A stretch of 64,000 bases of DNA from positions 1,736,001-1,800,000 of the forward strand of contig NZ_AP022582.1 of assembly GCF_010731595.1 (NCBI RefSeq), given 5' to 3'. Position numbers and translations under genes: made by a program. The stretch's first letter is position 1; the number at the start of each line of letters is the position of its first letter. Shown here one piece after another: positions 35,742-44,648 of the stretch. The notes under the pieces are model-generated. The model was not told the origin of the DNA and ran no database searches. It was given only the letters and a program-made list of their open reading frames with translations. This DNA is from Mycobacterium seoulense (GTDB taxonomy: Bacteria > Actinomycetota > Actinomycetes > Mycobacteriales > Mycobacteriaceae).

Positions 35742-35870
35742 TCACCCCGCTGCAACTCCGTCGGGGGGGACGACCACCGGGACGCTTGCCGTGGGAACGC
35801 ATCCGGTCGCTGCAACGCCGGCAAATACGAGGATCGCCGCAAGGACGGCTTTCGTGGCTAGACGCGACAT
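35742..35870 (-). CDS. Very small lipoprotein
   Basis: A 42-codon minus-strand frame starts at the ATG 35868-35870, with GGAG five bases upstream. It encodes MSRLATKAVLAAILVFAGVA followed by a lipobox (ATGC, Cys at residue 24) and a short tail rich in Pro and Val. The charged N-terminus, hydrophobic core and Cys make a good type II signal peptide. The mature part is only about 19 residues, so it is either a genuine micro-lipoprotein or a 3'-truncated one. Confidence 0.55.
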   Translation of the reverse strand: MSRLATKAVLAAILVFAGVAATGCVPTASVPVVVPPDGVAAG

Positions 35871-36013
35871 GGCGACTCCGTTCATCCGACCCCCTGTCGG
35901 GACTCTAGACGCGGTCGGCATTTATTTCAACCGTTATTGAAATGTTGGGTGATTGCCGGCATAATTCCTATCCGGACCGATCGATCGGTCCCGCAGCGGA
36001 GGAAGGTAATCAC

Positions 36014-37099
36014 TTGGCATCAAAGGTTCCGCCTGCCAAGGTCGCGCGAGCCGTCGAACGGGCCCGCGGCCACCTGTCATGGCTTCGCCAACGCTTCGCT
36101 CCGCCTGCGGCGGTGATGATGGAATTAATCCTGAATGCGTGGGTGGCTCAGGCGATCACGACCGCGGCGGATCTTGGCGTGGCGGACGCCCTCGCCGATG
36201 GGCCTCTGTCCGGCGAGCAACTGGCAGACCGGCTGGGCGCCGACGCCGACGCATTGAGGCGACTCATGCGCGCGTTGATCGGAATCGGAATCTTTCGCCA
36301 ACGCAGCGACGGTCGCTACGCACTCACCACGCTCGCGGCGACATTGCGCACCGACGCACCCGTGTCAATGGCCGGGATGGCGCGATGGGTCGGGTCGCCT
36401 CAGCATCGCGAGCACTGGAGCCACCTCACCGACGCGATCCGGACCGGGCATCCGGTGGTGCCAGAACTCCGCGGCAAGCCGGTGTTCGAGTACCTGGCTG
36501 ACGAAGCAGAGCTGGGTGGGATTTTCAACTCTGCCATGACCAATGTGTCCGAGTTGGCGATCGTGCCTTTGACCGCGGCCTACGACTTCAGTGCGTTCGG
36601 CACGATCGTCGATGTCGGGGGCGGACACGGTCGTCTGTTGGCGGCGATTCTGCAGACGGCTCCGAATTCCCGCGGTGTGCTGTTCGATCTTCCGGAGGTC
36701 GTCGCGGGCGGCCCAGAGTTGTTTCGCAAGTACGGTGTCGAGGACCGCGTCAAGATCGAAGAGGGGTCGTTCTTCGATTCCGCCCCGGAGGGCGGGGACG
36801 CGTATGTGCTCAAGAACGTCATCCATGACTGGCCCGAGGATGACGCGGTGCGCATCCTGAAGAACGTTCGCGTTGCGGCCCGCACCGGCGCGCGACTGTT
36901 GCTCTGTGAGTTCGTCATTCCGGAGCACAACCGCGACTTTCACGGCAAGTGGGTAGACCTCGAGATGCTGGTCGTCGTCGGCGCGCGCGAACGCACCGCG
37001 GCCGAGTATGGCCGGCTGATCGACCAAGCCGGCTTCCGGCTGAACCGCGTCGTCGACACCGCGTCGCCGCTCAGCATCGTCGAGGCGACGGCGGTGTAG
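36014..37099 (+). CDS. O-methyltransferase (Methyltransf_2 family)
   Basis: The 361-residue protein has an N-terminal dimerisation winged helix (ITTAADLGVADALADGPLSG, RLMRALIGIGIF). The SAM-binding domain follows: IVDVGGGHGRLLAAILQ, then VLFDLPEVV, DRVKIEEGSFFDS and YVLKNVIHDWPEDDAVRIL, the classical O-methyltransferase KxxxHDW motif with its catalytic His. It should methylate a hydroxyl on a small aromatic or polyketide-type compound. The TTG at 36014 follows GGAGGAAGG. The last ~324 bases are present again, ~97% identical, at 41306-41629. Confidence 0.9.
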   Translation: MASKVPPAKVARAVERARGHLSWLRQRFAPPAAVMMELILNAWVAQAITTAADLGVADALADGPLSGEQLADRLGADADALRRLMRALIGIGIFRQRSDGRYALTTLAATLRTDAPVSMAGMARWVGSPQHREHWSHLTDAIRTGHPVVPELRGKPVFEYLADEAELGGIFNSAMTNVSELAIVPLTAAYDFSAFGTIVDVGGGHGRLLAAILQTAPNSRGVLFDLPEVVAGGPELFRKYGVEDRVKIEEGSFFDSAPEGGDAYVLKNVIHDWPEDDAVRILKNVRVAARTGARLLLCEFVIPEHNRDFHGKWVDLEMLVVVGARERTAAEYGRLIDQAGFRLNRVVDTASPLSIVEATAV

Positions 37100-37345
37100 C
37101 CAGGGCCCGCTACGGCCGACCGGCACCTGCTTGCGCATTTTCCGGGTTGAACTCTTCACCTACGGGTCGGCGCAGACCCAACGCCGACGGCGGGTCCACC
37201 GGCTGATTACCGACACGGCTCTAGGCCATTCCGCGTCCTCTTTGCTGAAAAGGCGCTGACATTTCTCTGGCATGAGCGATAACGGTCCCGGTGCCGCCCT
37301 GTTCTGCCAAGATTTACACGTAATACCGGGGCTGGAGGGGGAGCG

Positions 37346-39610
37346 TTGCGGTTTCTGAGCCGCCGCATGGGTTACGGGCTGTCTGCCGTCGTCGTTGCTG
37401 CGGCAGAATTCAACGCGCTCGGGTTGTGGGGAGTGGCGACGGCTCTGCGGGGGCAGTTCGTTCTCGAAGTGACGTTGTGCGTTGTGGCGCTGCTCGCCGG
37501 GCTGCTTGTCGTTCGACGGGTTGCCGGCCTCGCGCGGTGGTGGCGAGTGACCCTTCTGGCGGCCATCGCCACCTTCCTGGCCGCTGAGGCCCTCTCTCAG
37601 CGAGTCCGGGTGGCTGATAGCGGCGCGACCGCGCCGCCGGCAGCGGTCGTCGGCTATTTCGTTGCCGGGCTGCTGTTCGGTGCGGCGATACTTCTGCTGG
37701 TTCGGCCGGGCCACCGCGCGCCGGCGCGAACGTGGATGCGGGGACGGCAGCGCGTAATTACCGCCGGCCTTGATGGATTGTTGGCGACACTGGCGTTCTT
37801 CCACCTGGTCTATGTCGCCCGGCTGGGGGCCATGCACGGCGCCGCGCTGCCCCGGTCGACCAACACCGCAGTCGTGACCGGTATCGCGGCGGTCGAGCTC
37901 GTCGTGGTGGTGAGCGCCCTTCTGGGGGCGATGTGGTATCCGCCGTATCGGTCGGGCCGGACGAATTACATGCTGCTTGCCGCCGCGGTGATCACCCTTT
38001 CGTCTTCGGACCGGCTGCTGGCCTACCTTCGCAGCGTCGGAGTGGCGCAGCTGGACTTGTGGGTCGGCAGCGGATTCGTCATTGCTCCGCTGCTGATCGC
38101 ATGGAGCTTGCTGGAATTTCCTCCACGCGCCCGTCCCGAACACGACGATGAAATGCCCACCAACTGGGCGCAGCTCACCCTGCCTTACGTGGGATTCATG
38201 GGCAGCACCGCTCTCGTCACCTTCCACGAGCTCATCGGACGCCGGGTCGACCCCATCTTCATCGGCACCTACGTTGCGATGGCCGTGCTTGTCGCGACCC
38301 GATACTTGGTGGCGATGCGCGTGCAGCGGATGCTCACCGAACAGCTCATCGACGCCAAACGCCGCCTCGCGCATCAGGCTCAGCACGACCCTTTGACGCA
38401 CCTGCCCAATCGATTGTTCTTGGCGCAGCAGCTGGACGATGCGATACGCGACGGACCGTTCGTGCTGATCTTCGTCGACATCGACGATTTCAAAGAGGTC
38501 AACGACCGCTTCGGGCACGCAGCCGGTGACGAGCTGCTATGTGCGATCAGCGCTCGGCTCAAGAGTTGCCTTGGCGCCGACGACACACTGGCTCGAGTCG
38601 GCGGAGACGAGTTCGCCATCCTCATCACGGGTTTCGTGGAAGCACCCGAAGTTGTCGCCGACCAGCTGCGGGTAGCGCTGCGCAGTCCGTTCTCGTTACA
38701 CGGCACGTCGGTGCGGGTGCGCGCCAGCATGGGCCTGGTCACTCCCGGATGTGACGGCCTGCCTCGGACCTCCGATGATCTACTCAGACAGGCCGACATC
38801 TCGATGTACACCGGAAAGCGGCTCGGCAAGGACACCGCGGTGGTCTACCGGCCGGCGTTCACTGTGGCCGAGGATTTTCCGACCGCGCTTCGATTAGCGA
38901 AAGGTGGTGCTCCACAAGGCTTTCGGCTGAAATACCAGCCCATCGTCGGCCTCCCACAGGGCGACCCGGTCGCTGTCGAGGCGCTTGCCCGCTGGACCAC
39001 ACCGAGCGGCATACAGATTCCTCCCCAGACCTTCGTTTCCCTGGCCGAAGCCAACGGCATGGGGGCAGAACTCGATGCCCTGGTGATCGATCGGGCCTGC
39101 GCGGACATCCAATCGTCCGGCCTTGGCCTGGACATTCATATCAACATCGGCGCCGCGCGGTTGGGCAGCGTCGATTTCGAACGGGTCATCAGCAACACGC
39201 TCGACCGGCACGGGCTGCCGCCGCAGCGAGTCGTCCTGGAGATCACCGAGACGGTTCCCATTGTGGATCTCGCCGACGCCGCGGCGGCCATCAGACGCCT
39301 GAATGACCTGGGCATCAGAGTAGCCTTGGACGACTTCGGCGCCGGATACAACTCGCTGACCTATTGGCACGAGTTGCCGGTGCAGATTGTGAAACTCGAC
39401 CGCGGGCTGGCGATGGGTGTCGAGCCGGGACGAAACCTCACGCTGTATCGCTCAGTCATCGGGCTCTGTGAAGCCCTGGGCCTCAACGTCATTGCTGAAG
39501 GAATCGAAACCGCCGAGCAGGCCGAGACAGTCTTCATGGCCGGATGTGGCCTGGCGCAAGGCTATCTGTTCGGTCGGGCCACCGACCTGACTGACATCGT
39601 CGCGTCCTAG
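37346..39610 (+). CDS. Membrane GGDEF-EAL c-di-GMP enzyme
   Basis: The 754-residue protein has eight to nine hydrophobic segments before residue 335, then GGDEF (DPLTHLPNRL, FVDIDDFKEVNDRFG, RVGGDEFAIL) and EAL domains. The EAL keeps VEALARW, INIGAARLG, EITETV, LDDFGAGYN, VKLDRG, AEGIET and LAQGYLFGRA, so both activities look possible. The RxxD inhibitory site is absent (LGAD). The TTG at 37346 is preceded by a strong GGAGGGGGAG. It is the second bifunctional c-di-GMP enzyme in this window and differs in its membrane part from the one at 27368. Confidence 0.92.
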   Translation: MRFLSRRMGYGLSAVVVAAAEFNALGLWGVATALRGQFVLEVTLCVVALLAGLLVVRRVAGLARWWRVTLLAAIATFLAAEALSQRVRVADSGATAPPAAVVGYFVAGLLFGAAILLLVRPGHRAPARTWMRGRQRVITAGLDGLLATLAFFHLVYVARLGAMHGAALPRSTNTAVVTGIAAVELVVVVSALLGAMWYPPYRSGRTNYMLLAAAVITLSSSDRLLAYLRSVGVAQLDLWVGSGFVIAPLLIAWSLLEFPPRARPEHDDEMPTNWAQLTLPYVGFMGSTALVTFHELIGRRVDPIFIGTYVAMAVLVATRYLVAMRVQRMLTEQLIDAKRRLAHQAQHDPLTHLPNRLFLAQQLDDAIRDGPFVLIFVDIDDFKEVNDRFGHAAGDELLCAISARLKSCLGADDTLARVGGDEFAILITGFVEAPEVVADQLRVALRSPFSLHGTSVRVRASMGLVTPGCDGLPRTSDDLLRQADISMYTGKRLGKDTAVVYRPAFTVAEDFPTALRLAKGGAPQGFRLKYQPIVGLPQGDPVAVEALARWTTPSGIQIPPQTFVSLAEANGMGAELDALVIDRACADIQSSGLGLDIHINIGAARLGSVDFERVISNTLDRHGLPPQRVVLEITETVPIVDLADAAAAIRRLNDLGIRVALDDFGAGYNSLTYWHELPVQIVKLDRGLAMGVEPGRNLTLYRSVIGLCEALGLNVIAEGIETAEQAETVFMAGCGLAQGYLFGRATDLTDIVAS

Positions 39611-39706
39611 CCGCGGGGCGTCGGTAATCGACTACGGCGATCGAAAGCCGCTAGTTCCCGTCAACTCCCGGCCGACGATTGACGTCACCCGGTCCGACGC
39701 TGCCGA

Positions 39707-40525
39707 TCACGACGCGATGAACGCGAGCAGGTCCGGGTTGAGGACATCCGCGTGCGTGGTCAGCATCCCGTGCGGGTAGCCGGCATAGGTCTTCAGCGCA
39801 CCGTTCTGAAGCAGGTCGACCGCTCGGGGCACCGCGCTGGCGAACGGAACGATCTGATCGTCATCGCCGTGCATCACCAGGACGGGAACGGTGATCTTCT
39901 TCAGCTCCTCGGAGTAGTCCTGCAGCCAGGACACCACCGTCTCGTAGTGAGCCTGGGCGCTGCCGGACATGCCCTGCCGCCACCAGTTCGCGATGACCGC
40001 CTCGGACGGCTCCACCCCTGATCGGTTGAATCCGTAGAACGGCCCCTCTGGCACCGCGCGGAAGAACTCGGATCGATTTCCCAAGACGCCCGCGCGCACC
40101 GCGTCGAACCACTCCTGGGGTTGCCCGCCAGGATTGTCCTCGGCCTGGGCCATGCTCGGTGTAGGGGAGGACACCAGTACCGCCTTGGCGACCCGCTCCT
40201 GGTGGCGCGCAACATAGCAGGCCACTTCAGCGCCGCCGGTGGAATGCCCAATATGGACGGCGTCGCGCAGGCCGAGCTGCTCGGTCAGCGCGGCCAGGTC
40301 GGCCACCCAGTGCTCGATGTCATTGCCGGTGCCGACCTGCTCGGATCTGCCATGCCCGCGCCGGTCATGAGCGATGACCCGGTAGCCCTGATGCAGGAAG
40401 AACATCATCTGCGCGTCCCAGTCGTCGGCCGTCAGCGGCCAGCCATGACTGAACACGATGGGCTGGCCAGAGCCCCAGTCCTTGTAGAAGATCTCGACAC
40501 CGTCCGACGTGGTGATGGTAGGCAC
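39707..40525 (-). CDS. Alpha/beta hydrolase (non-heme chloroperoxidase/esterase type)
   Basis: The 272-residue protein is a complete alpha/beta hydrolase of the bacterial perhydrolase/arylesterase group. It has VFSHGWPLTADDWD (oxyanion), AHDRRGHGRS, the nucleophile elbow HIGHSTGGAE, the acid in MHGDDDQIVP and the histidine in YPHGMLTTHADV. Members hydrolyse esters and can form peracids. It is probably cytosolic, as no signal peptide is present. Start at ATG 40525. It is convergent with the GGDEF-EAL gene. Confidence 0.92.
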   Translation of the reverse strand: MPTITTSDGVEIFYKDWGSGQPIVFSHGWPLTADDWDAQMMFFLHQGYRVIAHDRRGHGRSEQVGTGNDIEHWVADLAALTEQLGLRDAVHIGHSTGGAEVACYVARHQERVAKAVLVSSPTPSMAQAEDNPGGQPQEWFDAVRAGVLGNRSEFFRAVPEGPFYGFNRSGVEPSEAVIANWWRQGMSGSAQAHYETVVSWLQDYSEELKKITVPVLVMHGDDDQIVPFASAVPRAVDLLQNGALKTYAGYPHGMLTTHADVLNPDLLAFIAS

Positions 40526-40818
40526 AGTCGTTTCCTATCACAGTCGCCTCTCGCGAGCGCTCCCGCGATCGAGTGAGTCCACCGTAGGCCACCAGATTCT
40601 TGTGAACGCCAGAGTGACCGCCAGGTTGACCTAGAAGCCGGGGTGTCGTCCGCCGGAAAGAATTGCGCTAGCCCCCGCATTGAGACCACAGAGCCGGAAC
40701 GCCTTGGGCTGCAGTCGAACAGAGCTACCAGCGTGACCGGCAAACGTCCGGGGTCGGGGAGTCGTCGGATGCAAACATGCAGTTTTTAACTGTTACCCGC
40801 CATCTACCTTCGAGGTGC

Positions 40819-41274
40819 CTATGCCGCATTGGTGGGGCAGGCGCGCGCCAAGGCGGCCATCTCGTCGCCGAACTTCTGGTTGACCCGGGTCACCGCCTTC
40901 GGCGATGGCGGTAGTTGCGCTTTCAGCGGGTCTTGTCTGCCTAAGTCGTCGTTCATCTGGTTGGCGTCTTTCATGAATTCTCGCGCCAGCGCCGCAGCCC
41001 GCTGCGCGTGGCCCAACAGGCCAGGCGCGGTCACCTGGTCGGCTCGCCGCTGGAGGCCGTCGAGCCATGCCTGATAGTCGGCATCAGCGGGTACCGAGTT
41101 TTGTTCGTAGGAACCCGGCGGCGCGAACCGCGTCTTGGCTTTCAACGCGGCCCGCATATCGCGGTTGAAATCGATAAATTGCCGCACGCTCCAACAAGGT
41201 TGCGCCCGCTCATCGATGCGCCACGCGACGAACAGACCCGCGGCGGCCACGGCGACGCACCATATCGTCACCAA
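40819..41274 (-). CDS. Single-pass membrane protein, N-terminus probably lost at a junction
   Basis: The frame encodes about 151 residues with one N-terminal membrane helix (VTIWCVAVAAAGLFVAWR) and a helical extracytoplasmic part containing two cysteines. I do not recognise a family. The only starts are adjacent TTG/GTG codons at 41274 and 41271, immediately before the hydrophobic core. Basic codons continue in frame upstream (R-T-R-R-T-A-R-R) toward the duplicated methyltransferase fragment, with no other start. The natural 5' end was probably replaced by that fragment. Confidence 0.5.
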   Translation of the reverse strand: MVTIWCVAVAAAGLFVAWRIDERAQPCWSVRQFIDFNRDMRAALKAKTRFAPPGSYEQNSVPADADYQAWLDGLQRRADQVTAPGLLGHAQRAAALAREFMKDANQMNDDLGRQDPLKAQLPPSPKAVTRVNQKFGDEMAALARACPTNAA

Positions 41275-41305
41275 CCGCCGGGCGGTCCTGCGTGTACGGA
41301 GACTG

Positions 41306-41629
41306 TTCCGTCCCGAAGCGCGGGGACGCGTATGTGCTCAAGAACGTCATCCATGACTGGCCCGAGGATGACGCGGTGCGCATCCTGAAGAACGTTCGCG
41401 TTGCGGCCCGCACCGGAGCGCGACTGTTGCTCTGCGAGTTCGTCATTCCGGAGCACAACCGCGACTTCCACGGCAAGTGGGTAGACCTCGAGATGCTGGT
41501 CGTCGCCGGCGCGCGCGAACGCACCGCGGCCGAGTACGGCCGGCTGATCGACCAAGCCGGCTTCCGGCTGAACCGCGTCGTCGACACCGCGTCGCCGCTC
41601 AGCATCGTCGAGGCGACCGCGGTGTAGCC
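41306..41629 (+). pseudogene. Duplicated 3' fragment of the O-methyltransferase gene at 36014
   Basis: This stretch aligns without gaps to 36778-37101, including the stop codon. I count nine differences in 324 bases, three of them in the first 15. Among the other six, five are synonymous and one changes Val to Ala. The N-terminal two thirds of the gene, including the SAM-binding motif, are missing. The similarity stops two bases after the stop codon. Confidence 0.85.
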
Positions 41630-41631
41630 CC

Positions 41632-41727
41632 GCTTACGGCATTACACCTTGAATTGCCAAGCAGCCGAATCGAATTGGTATCCAGAACGACGGTCGCACC
41701 TCAAACGTTTCGGCGTCAGCAATTGAG
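41632..41727 (+). pseudogene. Frameshifted DUF167 gene fragment
   Basis: LTALHLELPSSRIELVS matches LLAAHLQLPRSRLELVS of the intact DUF167 protein at 30880. A one-base insertion then shifts the frame; in the other frame TTSHLKRFGVSN and a stop follow, matching TTSRLKRFRVSR. Only the last third of the gene remains, joined directly to the methyltransferase fragment. Confidence 0.7.
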
Positions 41728-41824
41728 CAGTCCTTGCGGGATGGTCGACGAGGAGAGCGAAGATTTCGGCCGGGGTCGCGGCGATGGTGCGGGTGACGAC
41801 GTAACGTTCGGCGGTGGCGCTCAT
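41727..41824 (-). pseudogene. 5' fragment of a SRPBCC/AHSA1-type gene
   Basis: The minus strand from ATG 41824 encodes MSATAERYVVTRTIAATPAE and then IFALLVDHP, a typical SRPBCC-domain opening, for about 33 residues. At about 41727 it runs into the antisense of the DUF167 fragment, and all similarity ends. GAGGA stands before the ATG, so it was once an expressed gene located nine bases after a DUF899 stop codon. Confidence 0.6.
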
Positions 41825-41833
41825 GCGTTGTCC

Positions 41834-41897
41834 TCACTTGTCCCTGGGTCCGTAGGCGGCCGCGATATCGGGGGAGTCGAGCCACCCGAGTATGTGG
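41834..41897 (-). pseudogene. 3' fragment of a DUF899 gene
   Basis: GWLDSPDIAAAYGPRDK and a stop match the C-terminus GWLGAPDIAAAYGPRDDS of the intact DUF899 protein at 29683. Just upstream the similarity continues (PTYS) but one base is missing, so the frame is broken. Nothing upstream of this point resembles the gene. Confidence 0.7.
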
Positions 41898-41988
41898 GCT
41901 GCGATGACGAATACCAGCGCGAGGGTTTCCCAAACCGCGTCAGCGGTGGACGATGGTGTTGGTGATTTGCAGCCGACGGGAGGTTTCC

Positions 41989-44025
41989 ATGGAAGGGACC
42001 CCGTTCGGCCGGTACCGACTAATCAATTTGCTCGGCCGAGGCGGCATGGGCGAGGTCTGGCGAGCCTATGACACCGTCACCGATCGGATAGTCGCGCTGA
42101 AAGTACTCCCAGCGCATTTTGCAGCGGACAGGACGTTTCAGCAGCGATTCCGTCGCGAGGCCCACTCAGCGGCACGGTTAAACGACCCTCACGTGGTGCC
42201 GATTCACACCTACGGCGAGATCGACGGGCGGCTATTCGTCGACATGCGGCTGATCGAGGGCCGCGACCTGGCAACCGTGCTGGCCTCCGGTTCGATGTCT
42301 CCCTCACGGGCTGTGCACATCGTCGAGCAGGTGGCCCACGCCGTGTACGCCGCACACAAGATTGGATTGGTGCATCGGGATATCAAGCCCTCCAACATCT
42401 TGCTCGATGAAAGCGACTTTGCGTATCTGATCGATTTCGGGATCGCGCGTGTTCTGGGCGAGACCGGTTTGACGGGGACGGACGCGGTGGTCGGCACGCT
42501 GCGCTACATGGCACCGGAGCGCTTCAGAGTCGGTCAGGCCGATGCACGCTCGGACATCTACGCGCTTGCCTGCGTGCTGTATGAGTGCTTGACGGGAGGC
42601 GCCCCATTTCCGGGTGACAGCATCGAGCAACAAGTGGCAGGACATCTGTCGGAGCCGCCGCCGCGCCCGTCTGACTCGGGCGCGCCGCCGGCGTTCGATG
42701 CGGTAATCGCCACTGGCATGGCCAAAGACCCAGCGCAGCGCTACGCCACCCCTGTGGATATGGCACGAGCCGCGCGCGATGCGATCACGGTGCCGCTACG
42801 CCTACGGGACCCGAATGTGCAGTCACACAACGCCGATGCCACTGCCCCCACACAAGTGGCCTCATGGCCGAGTGAGCCAACGCAGCGAGCGCAGAAACCG
42901 TTGCACCCCGACCCGCGGCAGCAGATCCCGGGGAACCGCAGACGCGCCAAACGGTCCTGGGTGGTCGCCGCCGTGATTGCGGTGGTCGTATCGTCGGGGA
43001 GCGCGAGCGTGTACCTTCTGCGCACACACACTTCCAAGGCTGGATCTACGCGCACGACGGGATCGGCGACGGTCGCCCCGCCGCCATCGGCGCCGAGCGG
43101 GGGAGGCACGCCCAGTCCGGGAGCCACGGCAGCACCGAGTGGTCCACCTACGATCGCCACCTCGATACGGGTGGGCAATGGCCCCTTCGGCGTCGCCGTC
43201 GACTCCGCCGGACACACCGCCTATGTCGCGAACACCGGTTCCAACTCCGTGTCGCTGGTCGATACCGGCAGCCGCACGGTCACAGCCACCATCGCTGTAG
43301 GACGCCACCCGGTGGGTGTTGCCGTGGATACGTCGACCCGGACCGTCTACGTCACCAACTATGACGATTCCTCGGTGTCGGTCATCGACACCGCCAACGG
43401 CACGGTCATCGCCCGGATAGGTGTCGGCACCCATCCGGGCGGGGTAGTGGTCGACCCGGATGCCCGTATCGCCTATGCCACTAACGGTGATAACGCATCG
43501 GTGTCGGTCATCGACGTGACGACGCATGCCGTGACGGCGACGGTGCCCACCGGAAAGGGTCCAAGCCGCGTCGCCATCGATCGGACCGCTCACCGCTTGT
43601 TTGTCACCACTGCCGATCCCACGGTGACGGTTATCGATACCACGAACCGAACCGTCATCGGTTCCGTCGCACTTCGCGGCCGCCCGGCCGGTATCGCCAT
43701 CGATACCGCATCGCACACCGCCTATATCGCAAGCGGTGACGATGCATCGGTGTCATTGGTCGACACCATCAGCCTCAGCGTCACCGCTAGTGTGCCCGTC
43801 GGGCAACGCCCCGCGGGTGTGGCGGTGGACCCGCCGACCAACACCGCGTACGTGGCCAACTACAGCGGTGCGTCCGTGTCCGTGATGGACACCACCAGAC
43901 GAATCGTCACCGGAATCCTTGCCGTCGGAAACAATCCGCTCGCCATCGCTGTCGACCCAACCACACACTTCGCCTACGTCACTAGCGACCTTAACCATGG
44001 CTCGGTGACGGTGATCGAACGTTGA
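41989..44025 (+). CDS. Ser/Thr protein kinase with extracellular YVTN beta-propeller
   Basis: The 678-residue receptor kinase has a cytosolic kinase domain: LGRGGMGEV loop (16-23), VALKVL with Lys38, catalytic HRDIKPSN (Asp131), DFG (149-151) and APE. A Pro/Gln-rich juxtamembrane stretch, one membrane helix (324-343), a Ser/Thr/Pro linker and a seven-unit YVTN-type propeller (about 385-678; VGNGPFGVAVDSAGHTAYV and repeats) follow. The layout is that of PknD, whose sensor is an NHL propeller, but the repeat type differs. GGGAGG precedes the ATG at 41989. Confidence 0.93.
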   Translation: MEGTPFGRYRLINLLGRGGMGEVWRAYDTVTDRIVALKVLPAHFAADRTFQQRFRREAHSAARLNDPHVVPIHTYGEIDGRLFVDMRLIEGRDLATVLASGSMSPSRAVHIVEQVAHAVYAAHKIGLVHRDIKPSNILLDESDFAYLIDFGIARVLGETGLTGTDAVVGTLRYMAPERFRVGQADARSDIYALACVLYECLTGGAPFPGDSIEQQVAGHLSEPPPRPSDSGAPPAFDAVIATGMAKDPAQRYATPVDMARAARDAITVPLRLRDPNVQSHNADATAPTQVASWPSEPTQRAQKPLHPDPRQQIPGNRRRAKRSWVVAAVIAVVVSSGSASVYLLRTHTSKAGSTRTTGSATVAPPPSAPSGGGTPSPGATAAPSGPPTIATSIRVGNGPFGVAVDSAGHTAYVANTGSNSVSLVDTGSRTVTATIAVGRHPVGVAVDTSTRTVYVTNYDDSSVSVIDTANGTVIARIGVGTHPGGVVVDPDARIAYATNGDNASVSVIDVTTHAVTATVPTGKGPSRVAIDRTAHRLFVTTADPTVTVIDTTNRTVIGSVALRGRPAGIAIDTASHTAYIASGDDASVSLVDTISLSVTASVPVGQRPAGVAVDPPTNTAYVANYSGASVSVMDTTRRIVTGILAVGNNPLAIAVDPTTHFAYVTSDLNHGSVTVIER

Positions 44026-44150
44026 CGTTGGGTCCGTAGACCGCCGATTCAGGATGGTGAACTACTCACGCATTTCGCACTGAGTTAGTACTACTTTTCC
44101 AGCTGGCGCCCACACCGACGCCTCAAGAAGCGATTGTGCCCAAGCGTGCG

Positions 44151-44477
44151 TCAAGCGCCGGGCCTGATCTCAACCGGATGATCGCTCAGGGGCTCAATCA
44201 CGATCCCTACTCGTCTCATCAGCTCAATTGAACGGTTGGTGTCCATCACCGTCTTTACGTCACCCTCAAGGATCATGTACGCGGCGCGGTTCGTCCGCTC
44301 GTAGAACTCTTTCATCGATTCCACGCTGCGAAAGACCGGGAAGTACCAAACACCCTCGCGTTCAAGCAAGAACGGCTTTTGCCTGCCGTCGTTTGTGTCC
44401 CCAAAAGGGGTGGAGTAGTACACCTTGGCATCAGCGGGAGCTGTTTCGGGCTGCTTCTTCTTTTTGAATAAGCCCAC
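44151..44477 (-). CDS. Small SseB-like protein
   Basis: The 108-residue soluble protein starts MGLFKKKKQPETAPADAKVY. It contains KPFLLEREGVWYFPVFRSVE and MILEGDVKTVMDTNRSIELM. The pattern of a short strand, VFxS and a C-terminal IEPLSD resembles the SseB N-terminal domain family. I am only moderately sure. It has no signal peptide and lies convergent with the kinase gene. Start is the ATG at 44477. Confidence 0.6.
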   Translation of the reverse strand: MGLFKKKKQPETAPADAKVYYSTPFGDTNDGRQKPFLLEREGVWYFPVFRSVESMKEFYERTNRAAYMILEGDVKTVMDTNRSIELMRRVGIVIEPLSDHPVEIRPGA

Positions 44478-44648
44478 GGAATCTCCTCTATAGCGGACGC
44501 CGTTGGCTCCGCCATATGCGTGCCACGCGATCCGGAAACTCCATGGTGCCAGGTCGACGATGGGGAGCGCAGCACATCTGAAGGGTATGCAACGGTGCAG
44601 CTAGCGTCGGCGGTCGCGGCGATATGACCGGGTTGTAGGTTCGTGCCC

